Of a stretch of DNA of 64,000 nt, positions 17,421 to 26,715 are shown one piece after another. The translations under genes and the position numbers were made by a program. Below the pieces are notes generated by a model. The model made no database searches. It was not told the origin of the DNA and was given only the letters and a program-made list of their open reading frames with translations. The stretch comes from Candidatus Gastranaerophilales bacterium (lineage in GTDB: Bacteria; Cyanobacteriota; Vampirovibrionia; Gastranaerophilales; Gastranaerophilaceae): positions 88,909 to 152,908 of the forward strand of contig CALVHA010000001.1 in the NCBI GenBank assembly GCA_944327255.1, in the 5' to 3' direction. Each line of letters starts with the position of its first letter. Within the stretch, counting starts at the first letter, position 1.

Positions 17421-18350
17421 TTACTTCAAAAACTTAAAACCCTGGTAGGAGTTTCTTCTCACAAATTCTCTGTCAATCTTATTTAAGCAATCAAATTTGG
17501 CACCAAGCCATTGTGGAGCAATTAATGTTTTACTGAAACCGTTTCCTGCAAGTCTGTGTATAGTTGTTTCCGGGGATAAGTACTCCAAAAAATCACAAAC
17601 AGTATTAACATACTCATCCTCACTCATAAAATCAATTTCCCCATTATAAAACATATTAGCGAGTTTAGTATTTTCAAGAGCACATAACATATGAATTTTA
17701 ACTCCGTCAACCCTGAGCCTTGCTAGTTCCACTGCTGTTTCCATAATCTCATCATGTGTTTCCCACATACCGAAAATAACATGGACACAAACGTTTATTC
17801 CATATTGTTTTGTTTTTTCATAAGCACGTAAAAAACACTCATAATCGTGTCCCCTGTTAATTTTGCTCAGTGTTCTATCATGAATTGATTGCAAACCATA
17901 TTCAATCCAAGTATAATATTCATCCGTAAAAGAAGAGATTAACTTTAATTTATCATCATCAATACAATCAGGGCGTGTTCCGATTGAAAGCCCAATAATT
18001 TTATCATTATTCAAGGCAGATGTATAAATTCTTTCTAATTCGCCAATAGGTTTGTAAGTATTTGAGTATGCTTGAAAATAAGACATAAATTTTTGAGCCT
18101 TAAAGCGAGCTGACAAATTCTCAATTCCAACATTTACCTGCTCTGCAATCGACAACTTATTAGAATGAGCTTGTGAAAAGCTTCCTCCCTCGTCACAGAA
18201 TATACAGCCACCGGTAGAAATTTTACCGTCACGATTCGGACACGAGAAACCGGCATCAAGAGTAATCTTATAAACCTTGACGCCGAATTTATTTTTCAAA
18301 TAAGCACTAAACTGATTATAACGCTTATCAGTACCGTTAAACATAACCAT
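17421..18350 (-). CDS. Radical SAM protein, TIGR01212 (YhcC/YtqA-like) family
   Basis: At 309 aa it has the unusual cysteine spacing of this family: SCPNRDG...GGCIFC (C37, C49, C52) coordinates the 4Fe-4S cluster that cleaves SAM. Further landmarks are IGTRPDC, WIEYGLQS, INRGHDY and VHVIFGMWE. Members are of uncertain substrate; some have been linked to tRNA modification. The start at 18350 overlaps the stop of a 55-aa zinc-ribbon protein (TAATG), implying translational coupling and perhaps a partner protein. Confidence 0.92.
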   Translation of the reverse strand: MVMFNGTDKRYNQFSAYLKNKFGVKVYKITLDAGFSCPNRDGKISTGGCIFCDEGGSFSQAHSNKLSIAEQVNVGIENLSARFKAQKFMSYFQAYSNTYKPIGELERIYTSALNNDKIIGLSIGTRPDCIDDDKLKLISSFTDEYYTWIEYGLQSIHDRTLSKINRGHDYECFLRAYEKTKQYGINVCVHVIFGMWETHDEIMETAVELARLRVDGVKIHMLCALENTKLANMFYNGEIDFMSEDEYVNTVCDFLEYLSPETTIHRLAGNGFSKTLIAPQWLGAKFDCLNKIDREFVRRNSYQGFKFLK

Positions 18351-18517
18351 TAAGATTTGTCATCTTCTTCAAGAATAGGATAAACGTAATGTTCCCCACA
18401 ATTCGGGCAAACAACTTCCTGTTGTTTGCCGTCTTCAAGTTTTGCAACTTCAAATAAAGTTTTACATCCTGATTGGACACATCTTATAGCCCAAGTTGGT
18501 CTTATTAATCTAGCCAT
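18350..18517 (-). CDS. Zinc-ribbon mini-protein coupled to the radical SAM gene, 55 aa
   Basis: This short gene reads MARLIRPTWAIRC... with C13, C18, C37 and C40 arranged as CxxxxC and CPNC, a small zinc ribbon. GAGAGGG precedes the ATG, and the stop overlaps the start of the radical SAM gene as TAATG. No DNA-binding basic patch stands out. I infer a metal-binding accessory of the radical SAM enzyme or a small regulator; function unknown. Confidence 0.78.
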   Translation of the reverse strand: MARLIRPTWAIRCVQSGCKTLFEVAKLEDGKQQEVVCPNCGEHYVYPILEEDDKS

Positions 18518-18671
18518 ATTTCCCTCTCTTTTTTTACATTACAAGTACATATTATCATTTATTATTTCTTTATGCAAGTATTAAACACTTTGATAATATT
18601 CCCACAAATTAGTATTTTGTATAATTTAATCTAAGTTTATAAATATAAAAATATCTAAAAAGGAGAAAATA

Positions 18672-18995
18672 ATGAAAAATTTTTTAATAATATTAGGCAT
18701 ATTAGCAGTAGGGTATCTAGCAGTAATAGACACCCTAGAAAGATTTAAAGAAATTGAAGATATTGCGGTTGTAACACCTTCGCAAATTGAAATGCAATCC
18801 GACTTCAAAAAAACTGCAGGAGAAGGAATAGATAAAAACAATAATACCAATTACGGAAATCCTCAAAACAGCAAGTTCCCTAATAAACGACTTGATAATA
18901 TAATGGATCAAACACAAACTACAGAAATAGACATGGACGGAGCCAATTTGAAGCCTCAAGAGAGATGGAAAAATCCACCATCTAACAGATTTTAA
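18672..18995 (+). CDS. Short membrane-anchored hypothetical protein, 107 aa
   Basis: AAAAGGAG precedes the ATG. A hydrophobic N-terminal helix (residues 4-19) looks like an uncleaved anchor. The rest is hydrophilic, Asn/Gln-rich and probably disordered and extracytoplasmic. No family recognised. Its end overlaps the 3' end of the convergent secreted protein by 4 nt. Confidence 0.6.
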   Translation: MKNFLIILGILAVGYLAVIDTLERFKEIEDIAVVTPSQIEMQSDFKKTAGEGIDKNNNTNYGNPQNSKFPNKRLDNIMDQTQTTEIDMDGANLKPQERWKNPPSNRF

Positions 18996-19846
18996 AGACT
19001 AAAAATAGTTTCACCGTAATTATCGTCAATCACTTCTCCAAAATCATCTTTTGGTCGATATTTATCTTCATATTCAAGCAATTTTGGACGGATGGAAGGA
19101 GTATTTTCGTATCTGAAATATGCCCCATCCGTTTTCATATCTTCGACAAGCGGCTGCGGATCTACTACTTTCGGGAAAAATCGCAAATAAATATTCTGAG
19201 CAATAGATTTTGCAAGTACATCTGCTGAATACATTTTCAAATATTCAAGTTTTGCAGCTGCGTCAGAAGCATTCGGAGCCTTGAATGAATTATTATTATC
19301 ACTTATTTTTTTTCTATATACATTGCTCCACATAGCAAGATCATTAACAGTGTCAACAAGAACAACTCTGGTTTCCATTTCATAAGGATAAGATATTCCA
19401 AAATTCGTTGACAAAACAAGCATTTCCCAATAATTTCTTCGTGCATAAGCCCCTTCAACAGGCACATCATTAGATATAAGCAAAACTGAATTCGCATTAA
19501 ATGTCTTCGCAATACCTTTTAATGCAGTAAAATCGAGTGTTTTATTATTTTTAAAACGAGTAAGTACACTCTGCGTATAATTTTTAATAACACTATTCCC
19601 TTCAAGAGTTTTCCTCACATAATATAGCGAAGGGGAATTTATTCTTCCTGTTTTATTAAAATTATCAATAATATCAGTTGCTAAGATTTCAGAAACCTCA
19701 GGGAAACAATAGTAATTTGCACAAACCTTAAACAAGTCAACAGGAAGCACAACAACGTTAAAAGTAACTTTACTCTGAGCAGCTTGAACAAATTGCGCAA
19801 ACATTAATCCAAAAATCACCAAAATAACTCTGAAAATATTTTTCAT
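18992..19846 (-). CDS. Secreted protein with CsgG/TolB-N-like domain, 284 aa
   Basis: The start at 19846 is chosen because it begins a clear signal peptide (MKNIFRVILVIFGLMFAQFVQA) and lies 6 nt after a perfect TATAAT. In the mature protein VVVLPVDLF, a LATDIIDNF helix, LKGIAKTFNANSVLLISND, and an ETRVVLVDT strand with MWSNVYRK follow the alternating pattern of CsgG/TolB-N-like periplasmic domains (family-level inference, weak). The C-terminus is acidic and Tyr-rich. A periplasmic or outer-membrane-associated role is likely. Confidence 0.65.
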   Translation of the reverse strand: MKNIFRVILVIFGLMFAQFVQAAQSKVTFNVVVLPVDLFKVCANYYCFPEVSEILATDIIDNFNKTGRINSPSLYYVRKTLEGNSVIKNYTQSVLTRFKNNKTLDFTALKGIAKTFNANSVLLISNDVPVEGAYARRNYWEMLVLSTNFGISYPYEMETRVVLVDTVNDLAMWSNVYRKKISDNNNSFKAPNASDAAAKLEYLKMYSADVLAKSIAQNIYLRFFPKVVDPQPLVEDMKTDGAYFRYENTPSIRPKLLEYEDKYRPKDDFGEVIDDNYGETIFSL

Positions 19847-19852
19847 AATCAA

Positions 19853-19858
19853 ATTATA
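19853..19858 (-). promoter_or_regulatory. -10 box of the 18992-19846 gene; predicted leaderless start
   Basis: A perfect TATAAT on the minus strand lies 6 nt from the ATG at 19846, with no Shine-Dalgarno sequence between. Confidence 0.6.
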
Positions 19859-19938
19859 CCACACAAATTTTTCATACGAGTAATGGATTATATTTTTTTT
19901 GAAATAAATTAAAATTTCAATAGAGAAGGAGACGCCGA

Positions 19939-20322
19939 ATGGATTATCAAGAATTAATGAACAAGGCAATAGAAGCATCAAAGAATTCATATTCTCCATA
20001 TTCAAAATTTGCAGTTGGAGCTTGTCTTTTGACTGAAAGTGGGAAAATATATTGCGGCTGCAATTTTGAAAATTCAAGCTTTGGAATGACAATTTGTGCA
20101 GAAAGAAACGCTATAGGGAGTGCAATTGCAGATGGAGAGAGAAAAATTAAAGCAATTGCAATATATTCTCCTAACCAAAAACATTGTTATCCTTGCGGGG
20201 CATGCAGGCAAGTATTAAACGAGTTTAAAACGAAAGAAGGACTTGACGTTATAACGGAAAGTGAAGAAGGATTAGAAATTTCTAAATTATCATTCCTGCT
20301 TCCAGAAGGATTTAATTTATAA
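19939..20322 (+). CDS. cdd: Cytidine deaminase
   Basis: At 127 aa it is the homotetrameric type. The zinc site is complete: TICAERNA (C53, E55) and PCGACRQ (C86, C89), and the substrate-binding NFENSS is present. It converts cytidine/deoxycytidine to uridine/deoxyuridine in salvage, in line with deoC and tdk elsewhere in the window. GAAGGAG precedes the ATG. A small gene starts immediately after the stop. Confidence 0.96.
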   Translation: MDYQELMNKAIEASKNSYSPYSKFAVGACLLTESGKIYCGCNFENSSFGMTICAERNAIGSAIADGERKIKAIAIYSPNQKHCYPCGACRQVLNEFKTKEGLDVITESEEGLEISKLSFLLPEGFNL

Positions 20323-20323
20323 A

Positions 20324-20593
20324 ATGTTTTTTATAGAAGCGCTTGTAAAATATATAAAAAAAGACAAGTTTATGGAAATTCTGGAAGAACATGACAGACA
20401 GGCAAGTATTAATCCGCTAGAAGAGATTCCACTTGAAGAAGACTTATTGGAAGATGATTCCGCAAATTGTGACCATATATTTATGCCAATAGATTCTACT
20501 GGGGAAATTCTTGCATGCTCAAAGTGTGGGCAATTAATTAAGCGCGAGAACCTTAAGCCTCTTAATTTTTTTGAACATCCTGATATACAATAA
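20324..20593 (+). CDS. Small acidic protein with possible metal site, 89 aa
   Basis: The ATG comes 1 nt after the cdd stop, with no own Shine-Dalgarno sequence, so coupled translation is likely. A basic N-terminal stretch is followed by an acidic run and then CDH...CSKCG, which could bind zinc as a half-ribbon. No family recognised. Its link with cdd may be only transcriptional. Confidence 0.6.
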   Translation: MFFIEALVKYIKKDKFMEILEEHDRQASINPLEEIPLEEDLLEDDSANCDHIFMPIDSTGEILACSKCGQLIKRENLKPLNFFEHPDIQ

Positions 20594-20656
20594 AACTTAG
20601 CATTAAAAAAATATTTAAGATTTATTAACATTTATTAACATTTTTCGATAAATCAG

Positions 20657-20692
20657 GCAATTTTTGTGGAATAAAATACTTAGTATATATAT
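20657..20692 (+). promoter_or_regulatory. GCAATTTTT-type element upstream of the 79-aa gene
   Basis: GCAATTTTT (20657-20665) followed after 18 nt by TATATATAT. It resembles the elements at 15429, 37675 and 59792 but has a 2-nt longer gap. Confidence 0.4.
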
Positions 20693-20758
20693 AAGGAATA
20701 TTTAGGATACTAATACTTTCTCATAGTTAAGGAAAAAAGGAAACACAGGGAGGTCTCT

Positions 20759-20998
20759 ATGGCAATAGGTGCTGAAGACTACATCGACCAGTTACTGGTA
20801 AAAAAATACGCAGAAGAAAAAGTTGACAACCATGATGATATGGAATCAATGGTAGATCCAAACAAAATGATGAGCGCAATGAATGATTACGCAAGTATGT
20901 ACCGTAATATGATGGTACTGAAACAACGATTAAATATCGCATGCTATGCGGTAAATGCAAAAAATGCCAGATATAACCGTTCAAATACCACATACTAA
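20759..20998 (+). CDS. Small Met-rich hypothetical protein, 79 aa
   Basis: A strong GGGAGG precedes the ATG. The protein is soluble and helical, with several methionines in the middle and an Asn/Tyr-rich tail. No family recognised. Its long leader (~65 nt) and the GCAATTTTT-type element suggest regulated, possibly high, expression. Confidence 0.6.
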   Translation: MAIGAEDYIDQLLVKKYAEEKVDNHDDMESMVDPNKMMSAMNDYASMYRNMMVLKQRLNIACYAVNAKNARYNRSNTTY

Positions 20999-21054
20999 AA
21001 AAGTTTTTAATCAGCCTCTTTTTTGGGTATAATAGCAAAAAAGAGGTAAAAACT

Positions 21055-21627
21055 ATGGGAAAAATTATATTGGCATCGTCTTCCCCGAGAAGACGAGACC
21101 TCATGAAAAAAACAAAGTATAACTTTGAAATCATTCCGTCACCGTACGAGGAAGATCATACGAGGACGGATTTTTCTTATGAATTTATCGAAAATCTTGC
21201 TCAGAACAAGGCAATGGCAGTTATCCCACTGGTCAAAGAACCAGCCCTAATTATAGGAGCCGATACGGTTGTTGTTCTTAACGGGAAAATTCTAGGAAAA
21301 CCTGAAAGTAAAGAGCATGCCTGTAAAATGCTTAGGAGTCTTTCTGGAAAAACTCATTCAGTTGTTACAAGTATTGTGGTTGTTGATTCAGAGACAAAAA
21401 AAATCCAGAAAAAATCCGTAACCAGTTATGTAGAATTTGAAAATCTAACAGATGAACAGATAAAAAATTACGTAGAAAAATTCATGCCCCTGGATAAAGC
21501 TGGTTCCTATGGGATACAGGAAATGCCTAAAGGTTACATTAAATCCTATACAGGAAGTTTAGAAAACATCATAGGCTTAGATACAGAAACCTTATCTAAT
21601 ATATTAAAACAGGAAAATCGAGAATAA
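21055..21627 (+). CDS. maf: Maf-family nucleoside triphosphate pyrophosphatase
   Basis: At 190 aa it has all the Maf motifs: LASSSPRRRDL at the N-terminus, the IIGADTVV strand with its metal Asp, GKPESKEHA, LSGKTHSV, and the C-terminal DKAGSYGIQ. It hydrolyses dTTP/UTP or modified nucleotides, acting as house-cleaning and in division control. A TATAAT at about 21030 and GAGG before the ATG give it its own promoter. Whether it is the YhdE or YceF subtype cannot be told by eye. Confidence 0.94.
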   Translation: MGKIILASSSPRRRDLMKKTKYNFEIIPSPYEEDHTRTDFSYEFIENLAQNKAMAVIPLVKEPALIIGADTVVVLNGKILGKPESKEHACKMLRSLSGKTHSVVTSIVVVDSETKKIQKKSVTSYVEFENLTDEQIKNYVEKFMPLDKAGSYGIQEMPKGYIKSYTGSLENIIGLDTETLSNILKQENRE

Positions 21628-21691
21628 TTCCTACTTTACAAAAAAAGAATTTTAATATACAATAAGAGAGTAAAAAAGAAAGGTGGTAAAT

Positions 21692-22228
21692 ATGAAATAT
21701 GTATGCACAGTATGTGGTTGGTCAACAGAAGCAGATAAGGCTCCTGAAAGATGTCCTTTATGCGGCGCAACAACTTTTAAAGAAATAAGCGGAGACAAAA
21801 AAGTTTACGCATGCGAACACAATGTTGGCGACGGCAGAGTAGAAGATAAAGAAGTAATGGAAGGCTTGAGAGCTCATTTTAACGGAGAATGTACAGAAGT
21901 AGGCATGTACCTTGCAATGTCTAGAGTAGCTGAAAGAGAGGGATACCCTGAAATTGCTGAAGCATATAAAAGATACGCTTTTGAAGAAGCTGAGCACGCT
22001 GCAAAATTTGCAGAATTACTAGGTGAAGTAGTAACAGATTCAACAAAGAAAAATCTTGAATTAAGAGCTGAAGCTGAACACGGTGCTTGCGAAGGGAAAT
22101 TGGCAATTGCAAAACGTGCTAAAGAATTGGGCTATGATGCAATTCATGATACAGTTCATGAAATGGCAAAAGACGAAGCTCGTCATGGTAAAGGGTTTGA
22201 TGGGCTTTTGAAAAGATACTTCTCATAA
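21692..22228 (+). CDS. rbr: Rubrerythrin with N-terminal rubredoxin-like domain
   Basis: The ATG at 21692 is chosen for its AAAGGTGG. In this 178-aa protein the rubredoxin-like centre is at the N-terminus (CTVCGW and CPLCGA), with the di-iron four-helix domain behind it, including [22 protein letters not shown] and DEARHGKGF as the Glu/His ligands. This order is the reverse of the classical rubrerythrin. It reduces hydrogen peroxide in anaerobes, consistent with an anaerobic gut lifestyle. Confidence 0.93.
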   Translation: MKYVCTVCGWSTEADKAPERCPLCGATTFKEISGDKKVYACEHNVGDGRVEDKEVMEGLRAHFNGECTEVGMYLAMSRVAEREGYPEIAEAYKRYAFEEAEHAAKFAELLGEVVTDSTKKNLELRAEAEHGACEGKLAIAKRAKELGYDAIHDTVHEMAKDEARHGKGFDGLLKRYFS

Positions 22229-22267
22229 GAATAAAACCAAAACTTTTTGTTATTTAATAAAAAAGTT

Positions 22268-22295
22268 AAAGGCGGAACAAATGTTCCGCCTTTTT
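22268..22295 (+). terminator. Terminator after rubrerythrin
   Basis: AAAGGCGGAAC-AAAT-GTTCCGCCTTTTT, a perfect 11-bp stem with a T run. Confidence 0.93.
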
Positions 22296-22328
22296 ATTGC
22301 TATTGACTGTATTATAGCCGTTTAATAA

Positions 22329-25300
22329 TTACAAGTAATCTTTAATAAGACTTGTATCATCTGTTTGATTATTAATTATCAAGTTAGCGTTAGGTCTACG
22401 TGATTTAACATTAACTTCACCAGGTGAAACAATGTTATTAATAACACCATCTTTAATCAAATCAGCAGTAACGTTACCTGTTTCAGATCCGATAATATCG
22501 AAATTAACGTCTTCACCTAAAGCCTCACCTCTATGGTGGAGGTTAACATCGCCACCCGCAATAACATTAGACTGTTTGCTTGAATCAGTTTGTCTAAAGT
22601 GTAAAGCATTATCAGCCGTACCAATAGTTCCGTTTGCAAATAACTGGATTGTGGTACCTTTAACGTTTGCGTAATTAGCAAGATCAGTTGATGCATTCAG
22701 AATTGAACCGTTAGTATCCAATCTCAAAGTACCATCAGCCTTAATTCTATCAACATTCATATCAGCATTTTCACTTGCTAAGTTAATGTTGTAATCATTA
22801 TTTGATCCGTCAGTTTTATTTGTGAAGGCTTTAATTCTTCTGCCAACATTTACATTTATCGATTTAGTAAGGTCTTTACCACCGACTTCTTCACCTATAG
22901 TACCGTTAGTAACATTTACATATAAGTCACCACTTGTTTTAATCAAATCTGATTCACTGCCTGCATTTCGTAAACTGCCGTTTTCAACAGTGATCGCAAC
23001 TTTTTGGGTACCATTCAAAGCAACTTGATCAGTATCGGCATTCCCGATAACAATATCATTTCCTTTGCTGGTTGCAGTGACTTTTTGACCTGTAACAGTG
23101 CCACTTACTACCATATCTTCATTACCGGTGTTTGTAAGAACAACATTTGCCTTACCGGATGTAACATTGGATGTTACATTCATACCGCCGTTTCGGTTAG
23201 TAAGCAGGATATGACCTTGACCAACAACCTGTCCGTTAACATTCATACCGCCAGCACCTTGATTGGTGATATAAATTCTATTAGTATCATTGGATACACT
23301 GGCACCACCAGCAATATTTAATGCCCCGCCGCCTGTATTAGTAATATTCAATTGACCTGATTTATTACTTATAATACCGTTAACATTTAAATTACCATTC
23401 TGGTTTGTTATCAAGGTTTTACCAGTATCTGTTATAGTACCGTTAATATTCATGCCACCAGCGCCTTTGTTTAGAATATTAAGTTTAGAACCGATACCAG
23501 CAGCCTTAACAGTAGAACCATTATCAAGATACATAGTACTACTATCCGCAGCATTTGTAATATATAAACCGCCTTCAGAATTTACAACAGTACCGCCTAT
23601 GTGCATATCACCTTGCTTATTATAAATATAAGCAGTGCCTTTATTATTAACAGTACCGTTTAAGGTCAAACCGTTTGTAGCAGTATTTTGAATAGTAAGT
23701 TCTCCATTACCTGAACCGATAGAAGCAGTGTCATTAATTGTCATCAAACCATTTCCAACATTTGTAAGGTTAATATTTCCATCCTTACTTGTTATAGTTC
23801 CATTAACACTCATATTACCATTACGGTTAGTAATAGCAGTACCTCTATCCCCATTATGTTCATTATAGACAGTACCATCAATTGTCATACCACCAGTACC
23901 AGTATTTAAAATCTGTAATGAATTATCATTAGAGATATTCGCACCAGAAGCAATTGTTAACCCCGAACCGTTTCTTGTGTTAGCAATATACAAAACATCG
24001 CCGGAATTTTCAACAGTACCATTAATATTCATTGCACCATTAGTATTTTGAAGGAAAGTAGATGCAGTATTTTTGATACTACCATTTGCTTCAAAACCAC
24101 CGGCACCAGTATTTTGAATTAAAACTTCATCGCCGCCGCCTACAATTGAAGAGGAAGCACTTAATGTAAGTTTATTACCGGTATTAGTAAGATTTATCTT
24201 TCCTGAAGTATTTTCAACAGAACCGTTTACCGTAAAATCTCCAGCCCTGTTTGTGATTGCTGTACTTCCGGAATTTTGAATTTTACCATCTAACGTTAAC
24301 CCGCCGTTACCTGTGTTTGCAATACGTATAGAGCCATTACTAGATGAAATAACGGAATCAGCTCCTATATTCAATCCACTAGCCCCTTCACCATTACTGG
24401 ATATAACAATATTACCGTTCTGGTTAGAAATTTGACCATTTATGTTCAAATTTCCAGTACGTTCCGTGATATAAACATTACCCTGACTAGTGATATTTCC
24501 GTCAACGGTTGTAGCTCCATAATTAGCCGAACCATTATGAACAATTTCAACAAGATCTTTAGCAGATAAATCTGCATTCGATGCAATAGTCATAGAATCA
24601 GATTGGGAACCGCTGGTTATATGAAGGGCTCCATTTGAGGCTGATACTACACCACCAATGGTCATATTAGCATCTCCATTAGTAAGATAAACATCTCCGC
24701 CATGCGCAGCAATTGTACCATCAGCTACTAGACCGCCAGTACCACGGTTAATAATAACGACATCACCTTCACCGTAATTCGTAATATTTCCTTTAAGGTC
24801 TACATGACCGCCAGAACGGTAAGTTCTAAATTCCATATTTGCACTATTAGTATTTGCACCTGTGTTTACAAGAGACTGGAATAAATTGGATGCATCAGTC
24901 CAACTATTAACAATAGTATTATTTGAGGTTCCTCCAGCGCCTGCCAGAATAGAAGCATTTTGTCCGACAGTAAGACCTTTAGCAATCATACTAACATCAC
25001 CGCGTGAGAGAATTCGTCCGTTAATAGTAATATCAGCATTACCATGGTAGCCAAGTTGTTCTAAAGTTGCATCACCATTTTTATATAACTGCATACCTTG
25101 CTGTGTTGGAGTTAAAACAGATAAAGAACCAACATTCAATACACCAGTTTCTCCAACAACCATACCGTTTGGAGATACAAATATCGCTTCTCCATTATGG
25201 AATGCCCCGCCTCGAACTGTATTAACAATACCATTAATATTAATCTGGTTATCTACAAGGTTAACAAAGTGTTCAATTCCGTTGAAATTCAGGTTAGCAA

Positions 25301-25514
25301 CATCACCTTGCCCCAACTTGAAATCAACATAATCTCTAAAACCAAAATCTCCATTTGTTCTCGCAGGATCAATATTAAAAGAACCGCTTCCACCATTTGT
25401 AATACCTGTGATAACAGACTCGGCGTATGCACCAGACATTATCGATTGCGGTGCAGCAAAAGATAGAGCTACAACCAATGCTGCCACATACTTTTTAGAT
25501 AAATTTTTAGACAT
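22329..25514 (-). CDS. Filamentous haemagglutinin/LktA-type adhesin with TPS domain, 1061 aa
   Basis: A signal peptide (residues 1-31) precedes a TPS-like secretion domain (about 35-240) with FSPNGMVVGETG-like and NIxGxVNxxxG features of FHA N-termini. Residues about 240-900 are a tandem beta-helix of repeats of roughly 35-40 residues with the theme ITNxxGxMxxNGxI and NTGxGGxxxxG, rich in Asn, Gly and Thr. The family is secreted by an Omp85-type partner (TpsB), but none is in this window. The length is modest for the group and no C-terminal anchor is evident, so it may be released or truncated. It lies downstream of a GCAATTTTT-type element, next to the TonB operon. Confidence 0.88.
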   Translation of the reverse strand: MSKNLSKKYVAALVVALSFAAPQSIMSGAYAESVITGITNGGSGSFNIDPARTNGDFGFRDYVDFKLGQGDVANLNFNGIEHFVNLVDNQININGIVNTVRGGAFHNGEAIFVSPNGMVVGETGVLNVGSLSVLTPTQQGMQLYKNGDATLEQLGYHGNADITINGRILSRGDVSMIAKGLTVGQNASILAGAGGTSNNTIVNSWTDASNLFQSLVNTGANTNSANMEFRTYRSGGHVDLKGNITNYGEGDVVIINRGTGGLVADGTIAAHGGDVYLTNGDANMTIGGVVSASNGALHITSGSQSDSMTIASNADLSAKDLVEIVHNGSANYGATTVDGNITSQGNVYITERTGNLNINGQISNQNGNIVISSNGEGASGLNIGADSVISSSNGSIRIANTGNGGLTLDGKIQNSGSTAITNRAGDFTVNGSVENTSGKINLTNTGNKLTLSASSSIVGGGDEVLIQNTGAGGFEANGSIKNTASTFLQNTNGAMNINGTVENSGDVLYIANTRNGSGLTIASGANISNDNSLQILNTGTGGMTIDGTVYNEHNGDRGTAITNRNGNMSVNGTITSKDGNINLTNVGNGLMTINDTASIGSGNGELTIQNTATNGLTLNGTVNNKGTAYIYNKQGDMHIGGTVVNSEGGLYITNAADSSTMYLDNGSTVKAAGIGSKLNILNKGAGGMNINGTITDTGKTLITNQNGNLNVNGIISNKSGQLNITNTGGGALNIAGGASVSNDTNRIYITNQGAGGMNVNGQVVGQGHILLTNRNGGMNVTSNVTSGKANVVLTNTGNEDMVVSGTVTGQKVTATSKGNDIVIGNADTDQVALNGTQKVAITVENGSLRNAGSESDLIKTSGDLYVNVTNGTIGEEVGGKDLTKSINVNVGRRIKAFTNKTDGSNNDYNINLASENADMNVDRIKADGTLRLDTNGSILNASTDLANYANVKGTTIQLFANGTIGTADNALHFRQTDSSKQSNVIAGGDVNLHHRGEALGEDVNFDIIGSETGNVTADLIKDGVINNIVSPGEVNVKSRRPNANLIINNQTDDTSLIKDYL

Positions 25515-25845
25515 ATTATATCCCTCACTATTTTTCGTATAATATTATTAACAAATATCAATAAAAAAAATTGCTAGTTTGTTAACAATTATTAACACAT
25601 GAGCTTAAAAACTATTTCGGCGTATATGTACTTTATACCCATAAATAATTACTTTTAAGCAATAATACCATTTTTTGTAATATATTTTAACAATCCTCCT
25701 ATAAAAACTAAGACACAGAGGATATAACGACATTAAATCATAAAAACTTCAATAAAAACATATAAATATAAAGTTATATTAAATTAGATTTAAAAAAGCA
25801 GTACAATAAAGTACTGCTTCTAAAAAGATTAAAACCATAAGAACT
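25515..25845. other. 331-nt intergenic region between the adhesin and the ExbD operon
   Basis: Very AT-rich. On the adhesin side, minus strand, a GGATATA leader and a weak GCAATTTTT-N16-AATAATATT element (25550-25574) lie upstream of the start. On the other side the ExbD operon terminator occupies 25792-25817. No other gene or structure is seen. Confidence 0.5.
25792..25817 (-). terminator. Terminator of the TonB/ExbB/ExbD operon
   Basis: GCAGTAC-TTTATT-GTACTGC on the minus strand followed by TTTTTT, just beyond the second exbD stop. Confidence 0.9.
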
Positions 25846-26238
25846 TTACATTGATGTTACGGAAATACTTGTAATCCCGGAGTTTCTTGCAGAATCCATT
25901 AATTTAACTACCGCACCATGAGTTGCATCACCGTCAGTTTGAATTAACATACCATCAGGATAATTTTTTGCCTGAGTTTTTATAATAGACTCAAGCTCTG
26001 TTGCAAGAATTTCCTCTCCGTCAATATAGTATTTATTATCAGAGGTGACGCTCACTGTCATGATTTTAGACTCTTTATTATCCATTTGTTCCTGCGCAAC
26101 GTTTTCCGGAACAGTTAAGTTCAGCCCCTGCTGGTCCAACAAAGGAGCAATAACCATCATAATAATCAACAGAACAAGAAAAATATCTGTTAAAGGCGTT
26201 ATATTAATTTCATTAAAAGTTTTTCTTTCTCCAGGCAT
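25846..26238 (-). CDS. ExbD/TolR-type biopolymer transport protein, second copy, 130 aa
   Basis: NEINITPLTDIFLVLLIIMMVIAP is the ExbD membrane helix; the strictly conserved Asp (D18 here) is the proton-conducting residue. A periplasmic domain of ~90 residues follows. It starts 3 nt after the stop of the other exbD. The first 25 residues of the two copies are close to identical while their periplasmic parts differ, suggesting they act on different partners or form a heteromer. It works with ExbB to energise TonB. Confidence 0.93.
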   Translation of the reverse strand: MPGERKTFNEINITPLTDIFLVLLIIMMVIAPLLDQQGLNLTVPENVAQEQMDNKESKIMTVSVTSDNKYYIDGEEILATELESIIKTQAKNYPDGMLIQTDGDATHGAVVKLMDSARNSGITSISVTSM

Positions 26239-26241
26239 AAA

Positions 26242-26700
26242 TTACGCTCCCTTTTTAGATTTTTCAGAATTATTCTGCAAATTTTTCTGTTCCTTTTTGC
26301 TTAAAGGTTCCCCTGCAACAATCAGCTTTTTAAATTCCGCATCCTGTGCAGCATCCATAACCCTTAAAATTTCAGAACTCTTAACAGATTCATCTGCTTT
26401 AACAACAACCTCCGGTTTTTCCAAAGTTGGTTTCAAGACAAGCAATTCATCAACAAGAGTATCTGGATTAATTTCTTTTCCGTTAACATACATCAACCCG
26501 CTTTTTGTAATCGAAATTGTTGCATTTTTTTGTTCAATAGCAATTCCGCTGTTAATTTCAGGAATTGAAATAGAATTATCCATTGACTGGAATGTCGGCG
26601 CAATGACCATCATTATAATTAACAGAACCAGAAAGATATCCGTTAAAGGTGTTATGTTTATTTCGGTAAATAATTTACCGTTTTTAGAACTCATAGCCAT
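26242..26700 (-). CDS. ExbD/TolR-type biopolymer transport protein, first copy, 152 aa
   Basis: TEINITPLTDIFLVLLI carries the conserved Asp (D21) in a single N-terminal membrane helix. The periplasmic domain is followed by a Lys/Ser-rich tail (KKEQKNLQNNSEKSKKG) absent from the other copy. It lies 15 nt downstream of exbB and 3 nt upstream of the second exbD, in one operon. Two ExbD paralogs with one ExbB occur in other TonB systems, where the second can be specialised. Confidence 0.93.
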   Translation of the reverse strand: MAMSSKNGKLFTEINITPLTDIFLVLLIIMMVIAPTFQSMDNSISIPEINSGIAIEQKNATISITKSGLMYVNGKEINPDTLVDELLVLKPTLEKPEVVVKADESVKSSEILRVMDAAQDAEFKKLIVAGEPLSKKEQKNLQNNSEKSKKGA

Positions 26701-26715
26701 TTTTCAAAAATCCTT

